Positions 33,749-45,060 of a stretch of 64,000 bases of DNA are shown here, one piece after another (the first letter of the stretch is position 1; every line of letters begins with the position of its first letter). Position numbers and translations under genes: made by a program. The notes beneath the pieces were generated by a model that saw only the letters and a program-made list of their open reading frames with translations, did no database searches and was not told the origin of the DNA. The DNA comes from Coptis chinensis. Its lineage: Eukaryota > Streptophyta > Magnoliopsida > Ranunculales > Ranunculaceae. The DNA lies in the NCBI GenBank assembly GCA_015680905.1, contig CM027382.1:26261501-26325500 (forward strand). The letters run 5' to 3'.

Positions 33749-34128
33749 GATGCCAAACTACTGTGCGCAGGCTCGTGAAACGGATAACTACATATGGACA
33801 TCAGGCCATTAGCCATTCAGCAAATATTTATGACCACTCACCTTGAAACTCATTTACCTCTATCAATTATGGAAGATCGCTCAGAATCACTTTAAACGAT
33901 CTGGGAAGACCACTCGGATTCACTCTTAACGACCTCGTCAGACCGCTGCAAGTTGTTCTAAACGATCTCTTCAGATCGTTTGGATCTATAGACCAGCGAT
34001 CTGTGGAGGTCGTTAAGGCCAGTTTCATCTGTGCATGGTATATAGTATATGTACATGGTATATGGTATGTAGCATCCCAAATAATGGATGGTATATGGTA
34101 TGTATCATCCTTACTTTGGCAGACCAAA
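33749..34128 (+). repeat. Right copy of the ~390-bp direct repeat
   Basis: Same orientation as 28424-28823, with about 85-90 percent identity by eye. It ends at GGCAGACCAAAA, after which the sequences part. The two copies enclose about 4.9 kb with the Ulp1-like gene. Confidence 0.9.
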
Positions 34129-34893
34129 AGGATACTATATGCTATACTTTGGCAGTTCATTTGAAGATCTACAACATTATCAAAAATCCACCTATATATC
34201 TCGGTTTATGGGGTACATGATATATTGCTCGAATTTGATATTTTCGTCCTTGCCCCAAACTGATTTTTAAAAAAAATATATATATATATAACACAACACA
34301 AAGGCAGTATAAAATTAACCAAAATCTAGTGTTAGATGAGTGCATAGTAAACCAAGTGCAATGAGTGCATAGTGATGGAGTTCTCATTTAGAGAAAAAAT
34401 ATAGTGCGTAGTTTCCCAAAATCAAGTCCAAAGTTTAGTTCATGATAAAAATGATTCATAATAAACCAAGTGCGAAATATTATACAACTGCCATTAAACT
34501 ACTAAGTTGTATTCCTGATAATATTGTCATAGAAATACACTTGCCAAATAGTAAACAACGAGTTCTATGTATTCTTGATGAGAAAAAACCGTTTGGTAAG
34601 CCATGAAATTGTGAAATGTTAAAATGGCCACTGAATCAACCCAAGTGCCAAACCATAATAAAATAAAATAAGTTAACAAGTAGGACCTAGTAAATCATCT
34701 TGGAATAATTCATAAGACAACAATAGCAATGAATTTTATCAAGAGTACATAATAACACCCAACATTAAATGATCGGAACTTGATACACGTGTCCTTTTAA
34801 CGCAAACCATCCTCTCTCTAAGGTTCGTTGTAGCTCACCTGTAAAATTATATAAAAAATTGTCAACAGGAGAACTAAATGCAAAAATCAAGAT
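34129..34893. other. Non-coding, A/T-rich, no recognised feature
   Basis: A short (TA)n lies at about 34277-34291. The short phrase AGTGCATAGT recurs near 34340-34375. On the minus strand it may hold introns or 3' sequence of the 34894-36107 gene. Confidence 0.35.
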
Positions 34894-36107
34894 CTATTGT
34901 CGAGCTAAATTAGATAGAACGGCGACGGGAACATGATGGAATACCTGATTAACAGCACATTCAAACCACTCCTCGTCACCATCTGCTTCACTATCAACTT
35001 CCTTACTGTCAGCATCGACTTTATTCTCAACTTCCTCATCACACCATCTCATACTCGTCTCACCATCCTCATTATTATTACCATCTTCTTTCATATTCAT
35101 ATCTACTTGGATCCTCTTCTGCCATTCATCTTTCTCAGGAGCCTCCGGACCTTCATAATCGGATGGGATATAGTCTGAACGCCAAATTCAAGAACTGTCT
35201 ATACTGAGTTCCAAGGAGGACGGACAGTTTGTGCATACCTTCTTCAAGTATTTTGCCATTATAGCCAGTTTGGATTTTGTACCCAGCGCTAGCCGGGACA
35301 AGTATTTTGTTTGGGCAGCATTAGGGACTATTGGGTAGTCGTTATCACTATATTGTTCGTGAAAGGAAATGTCTGTACTGAGTTCCAAGGAGGAGGGCGG
35401 AAAGTTTGGGTATGTCTTCCTCAAGTATTCTACCATTATGTCCAGTTCGGATTTTGTACTCTGCGTTAGCCGGTAAATGTCTTTTATTTTGGCAGCAATC
35501 ACTTCTATTGGGGAGTTGTCATCACTATCTTGTTCGACACAGGCCTACTTGTCATCCTCGAAACAATGAGTCGGCTAATAGGCGAATCCTGCTCAATATA
35601 CATATAATGGGGAGGAACACCAGTGTTTGTGATGATTTTGCTGATAAGAATGTCATAAGGAATACATATATTCTTTTTGCTTCTACTAGAATGCTCCACA
35701 ATGCTATGCTAGATTATAGTTCCCAAGTCGAGTTTATCCCCTTTCCACATTACATTGAACAGATAAAGCCCAAAGTCATTGATGTGGTTAAAATGACCAC
35801 ATTTTGGCAAGACAGTTGAGAATAATATCCGATGGAGAATACGAAACCGCTGTTTCATCCTAGTCAATGGCAGACTATTTTCATAAGACCCCACTCCAAC
35901 AAACTTGGTAATAAAATCTTTGTAATGGTGTTGAAAATTGACCTTCAATGGATAAAGAAGATGAACGTCTCCTCGAGAAACCTGAAGGGTTGACGCGATG
36001 CTTACCGGAGTAACTACAATATCTTTCCCCCAGACTTTTGTTTTGAAAATGAGGTTATGCATTTCCACTCCATGAATATTTGCGTAAAATAACTTGACCA
36101 AATGGGG
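34894..36107 (-). pseudogene. Putative plant transposon protein (PF20167-like), split by E4
   Basis: Minus strand. From the E4 border it reads PHLVKLFYANIHGVEMHN, a WGKDIVVTPVSIASTLQVSR block, RFRILHRILFSTVLPKCGHF and INDFGLYLFNVMWKGDKLDL. After an in-frame TAG (35709-35711) it continues HSSRSKKNICIPYDILISKI. This is the order of the putative plant transposon protein domain (LVxxFYAN, LLxxxLxPR, LPYxxLLTxI), recognised by pattern. After one frameshift near 35540 come two tandem copies of a ~58-residue unit (DSDDNSPI.../YSDNDYPI... each ending SSLELS). After a TGA at about 35188 comes an acidic Asp/Glu tail ending at a donor-like GTATTCC. The N-terminus is cut off by the E4 LTR. Confidence 0.6.
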
Positions 36108-37583
36108 TGATAAACTGAAAAATGAATAGTTTACCTAAGAAATGAACGATAAAACTCAAAACGTAAGTAAACTAAAACTATTTAAGTGTCTATTTTATCA
36201 AAGTTTCTACTCTCAATTCTATCGAAATAGAGTGGAGTAACAAATTCGTTCCTCTCCTAGTGCTCTAGCATGGATGTTTTCTAATCTAATTAGTCGGTCT
36301 TAAGTCAATGAGAGCTTTACGAAGGTGATTACTACGATACTTACTGAATTTGATTACTTGACTTTTAAACTACTAATGCTATGGAAATATGATTGTTTTG
36401 AATCTAGATAAATGATTAGAGGGGAATTGAATCCACCTCGAATCCAACTTAATAGCCTAACATAGATTCTTGTATCTCGATTCTTACGTTCTTCCCAAGA
36501 AGAAATTCGAGTTCTAATCCCTAGTGTTCATGGCATTTCTACCGAAGTACTAACTAGCATATGAGGTCGTCCACCCATTCTCATGGCTTAATCACGACCT
36601 TCTAGATTGGAATAGATTCTACAATGTTTCTACACTATACCACTAAGTTTTCATCAAGGCTTCATCAACCCCTCTAATGGAGGTTTTAGCCTTGAGTCAT
36701 CAAACCATCATTTCCCATTGAATTATAACTACACATCATATTAAAATTCTAACTTAACTAAATGAACTAACAATGGTTCAATCTATTTAAACTACGGAAT
36801 GATAATCAACAAGAATTAAAATCAGATCTATAAATTGAAATAACACAATTCGAAATTGAGAAAACAACTATTTTATTTATCTAATCAATCAAGAACAATG
36901 ATTCAAAGACTTAATCTAAAACAAGAATTAAAAATAGAACTAAGCTTAATTTATTTAATAAAACTAGATCTAGAATTCTATATATTAATTTAGGTCTAAC
37001 TAGCTACCATTAACAAAGAGCTAAGCTTTTGTTTTTATACACTCAGATCCAAAAATCGTGCATGGGCTTGGAGCCATGTTTTGGGCCAGAGAATCAGGCC
37101 CAAAACCCAATTCTTTCAATCCAAAAAGGCCTCTTCAGCTGCAGTTGGCTTCCACAGACTTTTTGTCCACTTTTGCTCCTCTGATTGGGTCAAGGCTTGG
37201 ACCATTGGAAAGCTCTTTCCGAGCCGGTCGTTTTGACATAAGGTAGGCCCAATTCCGAGGTCTGAGTCCAAAGATATGGTCTTCGGAAGTTCTGTTGACT
37301 TTGTTCACTTTGTTTACTTTTGTGGAATTTTGACTTTTCAGCTTTGACCGGGCTTTAGAAAGGCTTTGTCTTCTTGGATCTTGGCCTTTAATCACGGAAC
37401 TCCTTAGTAACCGACCTTTGCTCCTTTATCTCGCTAAAGTGGCACATTTCTGCACATAATGGACTTTGAAGCCTGAAATGCATAAAAACACGTGTCGGTG
37501 TTAACTCTTAATTATTACTCACATAATTGGTCTAAAAGTATGACTATTCTGAGGGTTAAAACTACAGTTTTGGGCTCTTATCA
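36108..37583 (-). repeat. 3' LTR of E4
   Basis: 1476 bp; minus-strand start TGATAAGAGCCC at 37583, end TTTATCA at 36108. The TATA-like box reads TATAAAAAC (complement at about 37033-37042). It carries an extra segment at about 37285-37415 (GTTGACTTTG...CCGACC on the plus strand). Confidence 0.9.
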
Positions 37584-38379
37584 AACCACCCCCAAACAGC
37601 ATTTTGCTTGTCCTCAAGCAAAGATGAGAAATTAGAATAAGTGACCAAAAATGGAGTTCTATCTACTCTCGTTTTGCTGAGTGCGATTGCATTGACCATA
37701 TGCAACAAGGCCTTAAACCACTAGGAATTCCCTAGTGGAGGAGTTATAACCTCGTGAGAGTTTTCCATGAAGGTACTCACAAACTTCATCTATACTACAA
37801 CGACTAAGAAATAAAACTATTGTTTCCTTATTCATGCTCCAAACTATCTATACATCTCACTAGCTATGAACAAGAATAACCAAGTCACAAACCTAAGCTA
37901 ATAGATGCATAATACTCAATCATCTATAATAAACATATATACAATGAGTAATACTATGAAATGTCTAGCAGATCCATTTTAAAAACTTCGGAATAAGCGT
38001 CCTTAAGTAGGTTCTCACAATAATAGTCAAGATCTGACACTCGATTTTTCCACTCAAGTTTATTTACTCTAGTCTTGCTTGATGGGCACTTTTACCTTAC
38101 AATCTTAATGACACACAAGGAAGTCGGAGTCGATCAAACACATCTGCCACTTACTATCACACTAACATATTCCTAATTGAGCTAGAGGTCTTTATTAGGT
38201 ATTTCGGGGATTAGGAGATGGTTTAAGAAGGAAGGAAATAGATATTCAACAAGGACAAGTCTGAGATAATAAAGTCTTCATATTATGTAACTAGAGAAAA
38301 CCTTGTTATTTACTTTTTGCTTCTACACTTTGTTTCCATCCTTAGCCATATTTTTTTTTTCTTTTTTTTTGGCTTTTTG

Positions 38380-38410
<31 letters not shown>

Positions 38411-39340
38411 GGATGGAAACTTCTTTTCTTTATTTTCTCGAAAGAACTAACTAATTTTTGTTTTACCGGTGTTTTCTCTTTTTCTTTCTTCCTCATTCTA
38501 TTCTCTCACTTATTCTAAATTGGGTAGGTTGATTTATATATATTTTTTTATTTTGTTTTGTTTTTTGTAACAGGGGTAAAGGAATTGTGGTTCATGGAAG
38601 GCTAAGGAAAGGCTCAGAGGGGCCGACTAGCGGAAAATAATTCATAGGTTTGAATTTCTGGCTATATCGATCCAAAGAGGGCCTAAATTCTCGCTTAGGA
38701 TATGGCATAGTGATCAAGCAAGTGGACGTGTGATTTCTCTATTCGGATTGTTCTTCTCCCTTGTGTCATTTCTCAAATGTTTCGCTCATATAAGGCTTTA
38801 GGCTATATTCTCACAGGATTTGTAGAATAAGTACTCTAGCCTAGATTTCAAAAACTTACTGCTAACAACCATAGATACTCATGTAATATATTTATAGATA
38901 GATGCAAAGATTATTACCTACATATTAACCTAAGTTTCTAACAATTATTCTGATGCAAAAGCTACGTGAGACTTCTAGATTGTTAAGAGCATAGAAAAAG
39001 AAAACAATACCAATATTCCTAAGTGTATAGCATAAACTTATTTATTTATTTATTTTTTTTTTGAGAAAACAAATGCATATTATACATATCTATCCTAACA
39101 GATGCCTTAATTACACGTGTTTCTATGCCCCCGCAAACAAGAAGCATGCTTTGTCCTCAAAGTATTGTAAATAAAGAGGGTAGGAAAAATACCATTGAAA
39201 CGTGTGAAATTCAGGAACATCTGCAAAACAAAGTTAGAACGTACTAATATAGGAATAAAACTGACGCAACTCTAACCGAATTAAATTGCTTGGTACATAA
39301 GCAGACACTAACAAAACTAAAAACTTACCTTATCTCCCTT
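37584..39340 (-). other. Non-coding 3' tail of E4
   Basis: Inverted counterpart of 3250-5156. True polypurine tract at 37584-37597 (AACCACCCCCAAAC on plus), second PPT-like motif near 39127-39138 (GCCCCCGCAAACAAG). T-runs lie at 38351-38360 and 38382-38410. No credible ORF. Confidence 0.7.
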
Positions 39341-40253
39341 TTAAGCATCCTCCTCCTCATTAAAGATATGAGGTTCCTTCGCATCCTGCCAGTTCATTAT
39401 AACTTGCCAAGCTTGGCGCCATTTATCATCCACTAATGCTAACCTGTTAAGTGTTATTGTGTCTGATGGGATGTACGGGGCGACCAAATGAGGATGCACC
39501 TGCCATCCCAGCCAAGTCATTGTTCGCAATGAGCGAACCACCCTATTGGTGGGTCTCATGACTTCAACCCTTTTCCAATCTGTGAATTGTGCATAGAATA
39601 CATGTAAACAACTACGCATGATGCGGCTTACCAACACAGGCATAAGAAGATACTTACGCTTCATGGTTTGGGCTCTCTTAAGACTAGTGACCAAAACTCG
39701 GGGAATGTCATAGCGGCGACGTCCCTCAGCTAAAGCGAGGAAAATGTCACCAGCAATTGTGTTTACGAAGTGAACTGCCATTCCCCCAAAATATTCATCA
39801 GGATGAATAACATGGTGGTGCCTACGTTTAAGGAAAGGCTACCAAGGGAAATGCTATATCGCCCTTGGTCCATTACTTGAAAGACCCCTCCCCCATAAAA
39901 ATCATGGAAATATGTATAATCATAAAGATATGCATTATCGGTCATATATGCCCATGTGTGAACGAGGTCGGTATTGGTATTCCTAAAACTAAAGGCGACC
40001 AAATTTTTATTGAATTCATGTATCGTGTCATCGATTCGACGGAGAATTCTTGATCTCCACCCTGATTACAATAGAATTTGACGTGGTCATAGAAATAAGC
40101 GATGAAGTCGTGGCGAATATGAATCGTCATCACTTACCGATAGATGGCGCCATCCTAACTGCAGGGATTCTTTGTCCGAAACCAATGTTCATAGGTCTCC
40201 GGTGCCCAACACATCTTTGAAAGACTGTTCGGTATGACTATAGGAGATGTCAT
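39341..40253 (-). pseudogene. ORF B copy in E4
   Basis: Minus strand, from the MTSPIVIP ATG to the stop after FNEEEDA, about 304 codons with few indels. Readable blocks: YDHVKFYCNQGGDQEFSV, WAYMTDNAYLYDYTYFHDFY, GGGVFQVMDQGRYSISLGSL, SLNVGTTMLFILMNILGEWQ, then a 146-codon open frame with AGDIFLALAEGRRRYDIPRV, LVTSLKRAQTMKRKYLLMPV, RPTNRVVRSLRTMTWLGWQV and LNRLALVDDKWRQAWQVIMN. No known domain recognised. Possible weak membrane-interacting stretches at TTMLFILMNIL and YLLMPVLVSRIM. Downstream lies a PPT-like tract. Confidence 0.65.
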
Positions 40254-41131
40254 CACAATAACTCTTTGAACAGTTTCACAAAAATCCTGAATGACCGTCT
40301 GAAAATTGGAAATTTCGCGTTCCACGAAAACCGGTAGCGCGCGCTTCGTGTTGAAGAAGCGCGCTCGTAGTAGAAGCGTCGGCTTTATTGTGTAAATCAC
40401 GATTCTACGGTGTGGCGCTGGTCGCGCTCTAGGTCCGATAGATGAGGGCGGTCGCGCTCGACGAAAATTCTTCAAAAAAAGTAAAAGCATCGCGCGCTCG
40501 ACAAAGCCTTGGCTGGCTCGTAAAAGCCCGAACCCGGAGTTTAGATGAAAAAGAAAGTAAAACTTGGAGTGGATGGTGCGGGATGATGGTGGAATGTATT
40601 GTGGTTTGTTAGTGTAGAAAGAAGGGAGTTTAAATAGGTTATGAGCTTCCAAAATGAATCGGGAAGTTCCCTATTTGTTTGAAGGCAATTTCGAAATAGG
40701 AAAATTCCCAAAACCCAAAACGAAACAAGCCATTTTCATGATTTCCTAAAATCCTGGTATCTTTCATACTGGATTTAGAATAGTAACTTCTAAACTCTCC
40801 TAGATTTCATGCTACCACCACACAAGTCATAGATATGCCGATATCGGCCAAATTATCAACCTTTCCTCCAAGACAACGTAACATATATATGTTCATATAG
40901 CGACTTATGCTTTCGGTCTAAATATTTCCACCCCCAACCAAGTCGGGAAGGTGGGATAAATGATAAAACAAGCAGTACTCGAAAATAACCAATTATATTA
41001 AAGACAAAATAAAATATAAATCCAAACAACATTAAATAAACACATTACTATTTAAATTTAACTACTAAATTAAAATCCTTCTAATAAAACGAAATATGAA
41101 ATAACAAATGAACTCCAACCGGGGTGAACAC
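40254..41131 (-). other. ORF A-ORF B spacer of E4
   Basis: Minus strand: PPT-like TTGGTTGGGGGTGG near 40929-40942, then about 300 bp on a TATA-like CTATTTAAACTCCC at about 40625-40638, an ACACTAACAAACCACAA leader, and a GC-rich stretch with repeated GAGCGCG words at about 40330-40510. The 165-codon ORF across it is not conserved between copies. Confidence 0.5.
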
Positions 41132-42279
41132 CTAGTTTTGTGATGATGATGGACCCTTGAGATGGAGATTGGCTCTGGGATGGAGAATGGCTTGAACCAT
41201 CTGTCGCCCGGCGACGGCATGCTCATGCTGTCGGACTCGGCTGAAACAGAGTCCTCCACCCACGGGTGGCATCGTCGTAGCATCTCTATTCGGAACAAGC
41301 GTTGGGCTTCCATCTCGCATCGAAGTCGCATCTTGGGTTTGTTGTTGCTGGTGGATAGTCTCCATGTTATACAAGATATCGTCCGAACCCCTTCGAAAGT
41401 ATTTCAAATCTCCTCTGAAGGTTCCCTTGCTTCTTTTGAACTACTATCTACTATATTTGGGATATCTCCACAAATACCATAAACGCACCGCAAGGCGGTT
41501 TTTGCAACACTTGCATCGTTCTATATTAGAATTACACTTCTCTAATGCATCTTCATCCATCCATGTCATATCTTCCCTTTCATCCTCCGACTCATCCATT
41601 TTTCTTGATTAACGGCCAAGTCTCTTGGATGCAATCCATATAGATACTTGCATTAGAATGCAATTTGATCTTAATAGGAGCAGATCTTGTGATAGCTCTA
41701 AAGGAGAGCATGATCTTAGTGATCAATCGGGGAGGCAAACTCTTCCCCCCTCCTCGAATCACATTAAACATTAAATCGAGGATACAGAAATTATACTTCT
41801 TTGTTTGCAATATCCGGAGAGAACGCGGACATTGCGGGCCGATATCAACGACTTTGTCTTTTTAGAGGACATTCCTACCAATCCAGCGAGCTCTGACCGG
41901 TTGATTGGTTCGAATGGTATGCGCGGCCTTGATGGGATGTCGGATTGTATTCCCCTCCACGGCGGTATCCTTCATCAAAGCGGGAACTCCGGTATCTTTG
42001 GGATTCCTGAATTATCGTTACTAGGTTGCTTTCAAAGCGTAATTCCCTAACAGTCAGACCAACAACTCGTTACTTTACTTCTCTCGTTTCCCCAACTTTA
42101 TGAAAATCCTATCCCCTTCCAATTCTCGCTTTTATAAAACTGTTCTACCAAATCATAGTGATAGAACTCCTCGGTTGAGTACCACAGGCCTTTCCAATGT
42201 CTCTTGAACATCTCCACGTCATAAAATGGCTGTCGGGAACAAACTTCGTTTTCGGCAAAATTCTCGTCGTAAGCGCCAT
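41132..42279 (-). pseudogene. ORF A copy in E4
   Basis: Minus strand from the ATG of MALTTRI (the E6 copy starts MASDVEF) to the TAG after SSSQN. Readable: FYHYDLVEQFYKSEN-like text, FCILDLMFNVIRGGGKSL, RLITKIMLSFRAITRSAPIK, IKLHSNASIYMDCIQETWPL, and the C-terminal REMEAQRLFRIEMLRRCHP-like coiled segment followed by a Ser/Pro tail. It is broken by several indels. Same E2/E4/E6 version of the protein. Confidence 0.6.
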
Positions 42280-43329
42280 GAAGTTTCTGTTTTTAGGTTT
42301 GTATAAGGTGGAGGAGGCGAGTTTGATGAAAACTTCCTAAAAAATGATGGTGGTGGGTATGGTGGAGGTTGGAGACTTGAATTGTTGGGTGTTTGCTTGA
42401 TGGAAACGGTTGGAGATTGTGTGGGAGATTGGTGTTGGTGTTACACAATGGGCGTGGGTGGTGTTTCTATTTTGATATATTCTATTTATTTTTTTATTTT
42501 TTATTTTGGTTGCTAGGGTTTAATTTAAATTTTTGAAAAGCGGTTTGAGAAGATGAAGTCGCGATTGTGTTTGTGGAAAGGGGGCTGGCGCTGTAGAGTC
42601 TTGTAGCGAGTTGAAGTATGAAAGCCCAATTCGATTTTTCGACTTTTGTCGATTTTTGGCGCTACTTCAAACTAAATTTCCCGCTTCGTTACCGGTCCGA
42701 TTTTTGCGAATGAGTTATGGAAATGATCAGTAGAGAATTTCCAATCCAATAATCCATAAAACACTCAATTCTAACCATGGGTGATGTATAAGAGGGTGGA
42801 AGGACGCCTCGAAGTGCGTGTGTGGCGTAAGTTATCTTGAGCGAAGGAAATCTAAGTTTAGATTACGTCAACCCAATTGAACTAATGGGCCTAAACAAAA
42901 CCAATGGAAAGTTCGAGCAATCCCTGATGGAAAGATCGACTGCCCACCCCCAAACAAATTTTTAAACACAAAATTTGTTTACAACGTGGGTCATTTACTG
43001 TCAGATTCCCAAGACTTATTGGATTGCTATTTCTATGATGTTAGGAATTTAAATTTTATTTTTATTTGTTTATTATAAGAAACACAAAAAACGATAAATA
43101 CATAATTCACTCCATAGAGGAACATGACTCAAAAACCGAGAAAACATGCAAAAGTGGAAAACGTGAATTATGTGAACTGTGGACTTAGGATCCGGTACTT
43201 ACAGCCACACACTCCATAGGGAGGGCCCGGTTACCTGAATGGTGTACTTATCAGTATATGGAAATGAAAGTAAGTACACCAATTGACAAGGGTCGATCCA
43301 TCATAAACGAGGTCTGTAAAAGGACTTCC
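42280..43329 (-). other. Region between integrase and ORF A of E4
   Basis: No conserved ORF. On the minus strand a PPT-like AATTTGTTTGGGGGTGGGC lies at about 42947-42965, just after the integrase end, followed toward ORF A by a C/A-rich leader (CCACCACC words near 42340-42420) and an A/T-rich stretch. Confidence 0.5.
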
Positions 43330-44500
43330 TCTACATCGGGGGGGCCGAAGTTAGGTGAAAATGTTTTAACCGTTGACCATTAACTTGAAAGGTACTGTTG
43401 TCATTTGGATTTACCAAGGTGATTGCCCGTAAGGGGTGACTTGATAACGAGAAAAGGGCGGACCAACGGGTTTTAGTTTGCACAGGAAAACATGTAGGCG
43501 GGGAGTTGTAAAAGCAAAACCTTTTGTCCGACCACAAACTCTTTCGCCAAGATATGCTTATCATGAACCGCGTTTATGTTAGCTTTATAATCCTTCGGCG
43601 AGATCGTGCGAATCGCTCACGGTTTCTTCAAGCTCATTCAATTGCAACTTGCGTTTGACACCTGCTTCATCAATATTGAAGTTAAGGCTTTTATAGCCCA
43701 CGAGCCGGTGCTGCTCTAATTCAATTGGGCAAATGACATGGTTTCCCAAATACAAGTCTAAAGGGAGACATACCGATATAGGAGTTTTGAAAGCGATTCG
43801 ATCGCCCATAAGGCATCCGATAGGCGCTTTGACCGATCTTTCCTATCGGGGTTTATAGTTGTTTCTAAAATCTTTTTGATTTCCCTATTAGAAACTTCTA
43901 CTTGTCCGCTAGTTTGTGGATGATAAGGAGTTGCTACTTTGTGTGTAACTCCATACTTTTTTTCACTAGGGATGCAACCACTCTGTTGCAAAAATGTGTT
44001 CCACCATCACTAATGATGGCTTTAGGAATGCCAAACCGACCGAGAAAATATATTCTTTAATAAAAATACAACGGTCTTATGGTCATTGCTCTCGGCAAGC
44101 TAGGGCCTCGATCCATTTTGACCGCGTAGTCTACGGCAACTAGAATATAAATGAAACCGTGGGAACTGGGAAAGGACCCATGAAATCAATGCCCCAAACA
44201 TCAAAAATTTCTACTATTAAGATTGGATTTAATGGCATCATATTACGTTTTGTGATTCTCCCAAGTTGTTGGCAAAACGAATACCGCGTCTTGCAATGCA
44301 CTTGGGCATCCTTAAAAGGGTAGGCCAATAAAATCCACATTGAAGAACTTTAGCGGCTGTTTTCATCCCACTAAAATGGCCACCACACTCTTTGTCATGG
44401 CAGAGCGATAGAACTTCATTGTATTCCCACTTGGGGAATACAACGGCGAATAATCGATCCGCCTGATACTTAAAAGATAGGGCTCATCCCATAGTATAAC
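43330..44500 (-). pseudogene. Integrase of E4 pol
   Basis: Minus strand: zinc-binding N-domain text [20 protein letters not shown], then [29 protein letters not shown] and the core [13 protein letters not shown] with the first catalytic Asp. [20 protein letters not shown] follows with the catalytic-Glu block [20 protein letters not shown]. The C-terminal part has VELEQHRL...LNFNIDEAGVKRKLQL, NELEE and STFQVNGQRLKHFH, the usual end of Athila-type integrase. It inserts element DNA into the genome. Several frameshifts, many at CCGG-like sites. Confidence 0.88.
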
Positions 44501-44599
44501 TTAACTCGGCCAAGAACTTCTTACGTTCATTTCTTGACCAATTATAAGGCATAACATCGGCCGCTAAATAATTGACAATGTCGGCATACCATGGTGCTG

Positions 44600-45060
44600 A
44601 AAAATGGCATCTGAGATGCTCATCGGGGAAAAGAGTGCGGTATGGACTCGAATCGATCGATCGTTGTTTGTGAGTCTAGATAAGTGGTGGGCAACTTCGT
44701 TTTCGACCCTTTTTTGTCCTTTATTTCTAATGTGAACTCTTGCGGAGAAGGATCCATCGGATTAATCTCTGCTTAGCATCCTTCTTTGCAAGAAGGTATT
44801 TAAAGAACTGCATGGTCCGTGTAAACTAAAGTTTTAGAACCAACCAAATAAGGGCGAAAACTTATCTAAAGCATAAATGACACTAAAAATTCTTTTTTGG
44901 TAGTTGAATAATTCCGTTGAGCATCGTTTAAGGTTTTGCTAGCATAATAAATAGCGGTGGACTTATTATCTAGTTTTTGTCCCAAAGATTTGCACCAACT
45001 GCATAGTCACTAGCATCACACATGAGTTGAAAGGTTTAGACCAATTAGGAGGTTGTATAA
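44600..45060 (-). pseudogene. RNase H domain of E4 pol
   Basis: Minus strand fragments MCDASDYAVGA, a STAIYYASKTLND-like stretch, YTDHAVLKYLLAKKDAKQR-like text and LIRWILL match the Ty3/Gypsy RNase H order. The acidic Asp of CDASD is present. The frame is broken repeatedly. Confidence 0.75.

Noticed and set aside
39341..40253. Calling ORF B an envelope gene
   Set aside because: The position fits, but hydrophobic stretches are short, and no signal peptide or cleavage site is seen.
41162..41482. 106-codon plus-strand ORF
   Set aside because: Antisense shadow of ORF A in E4.
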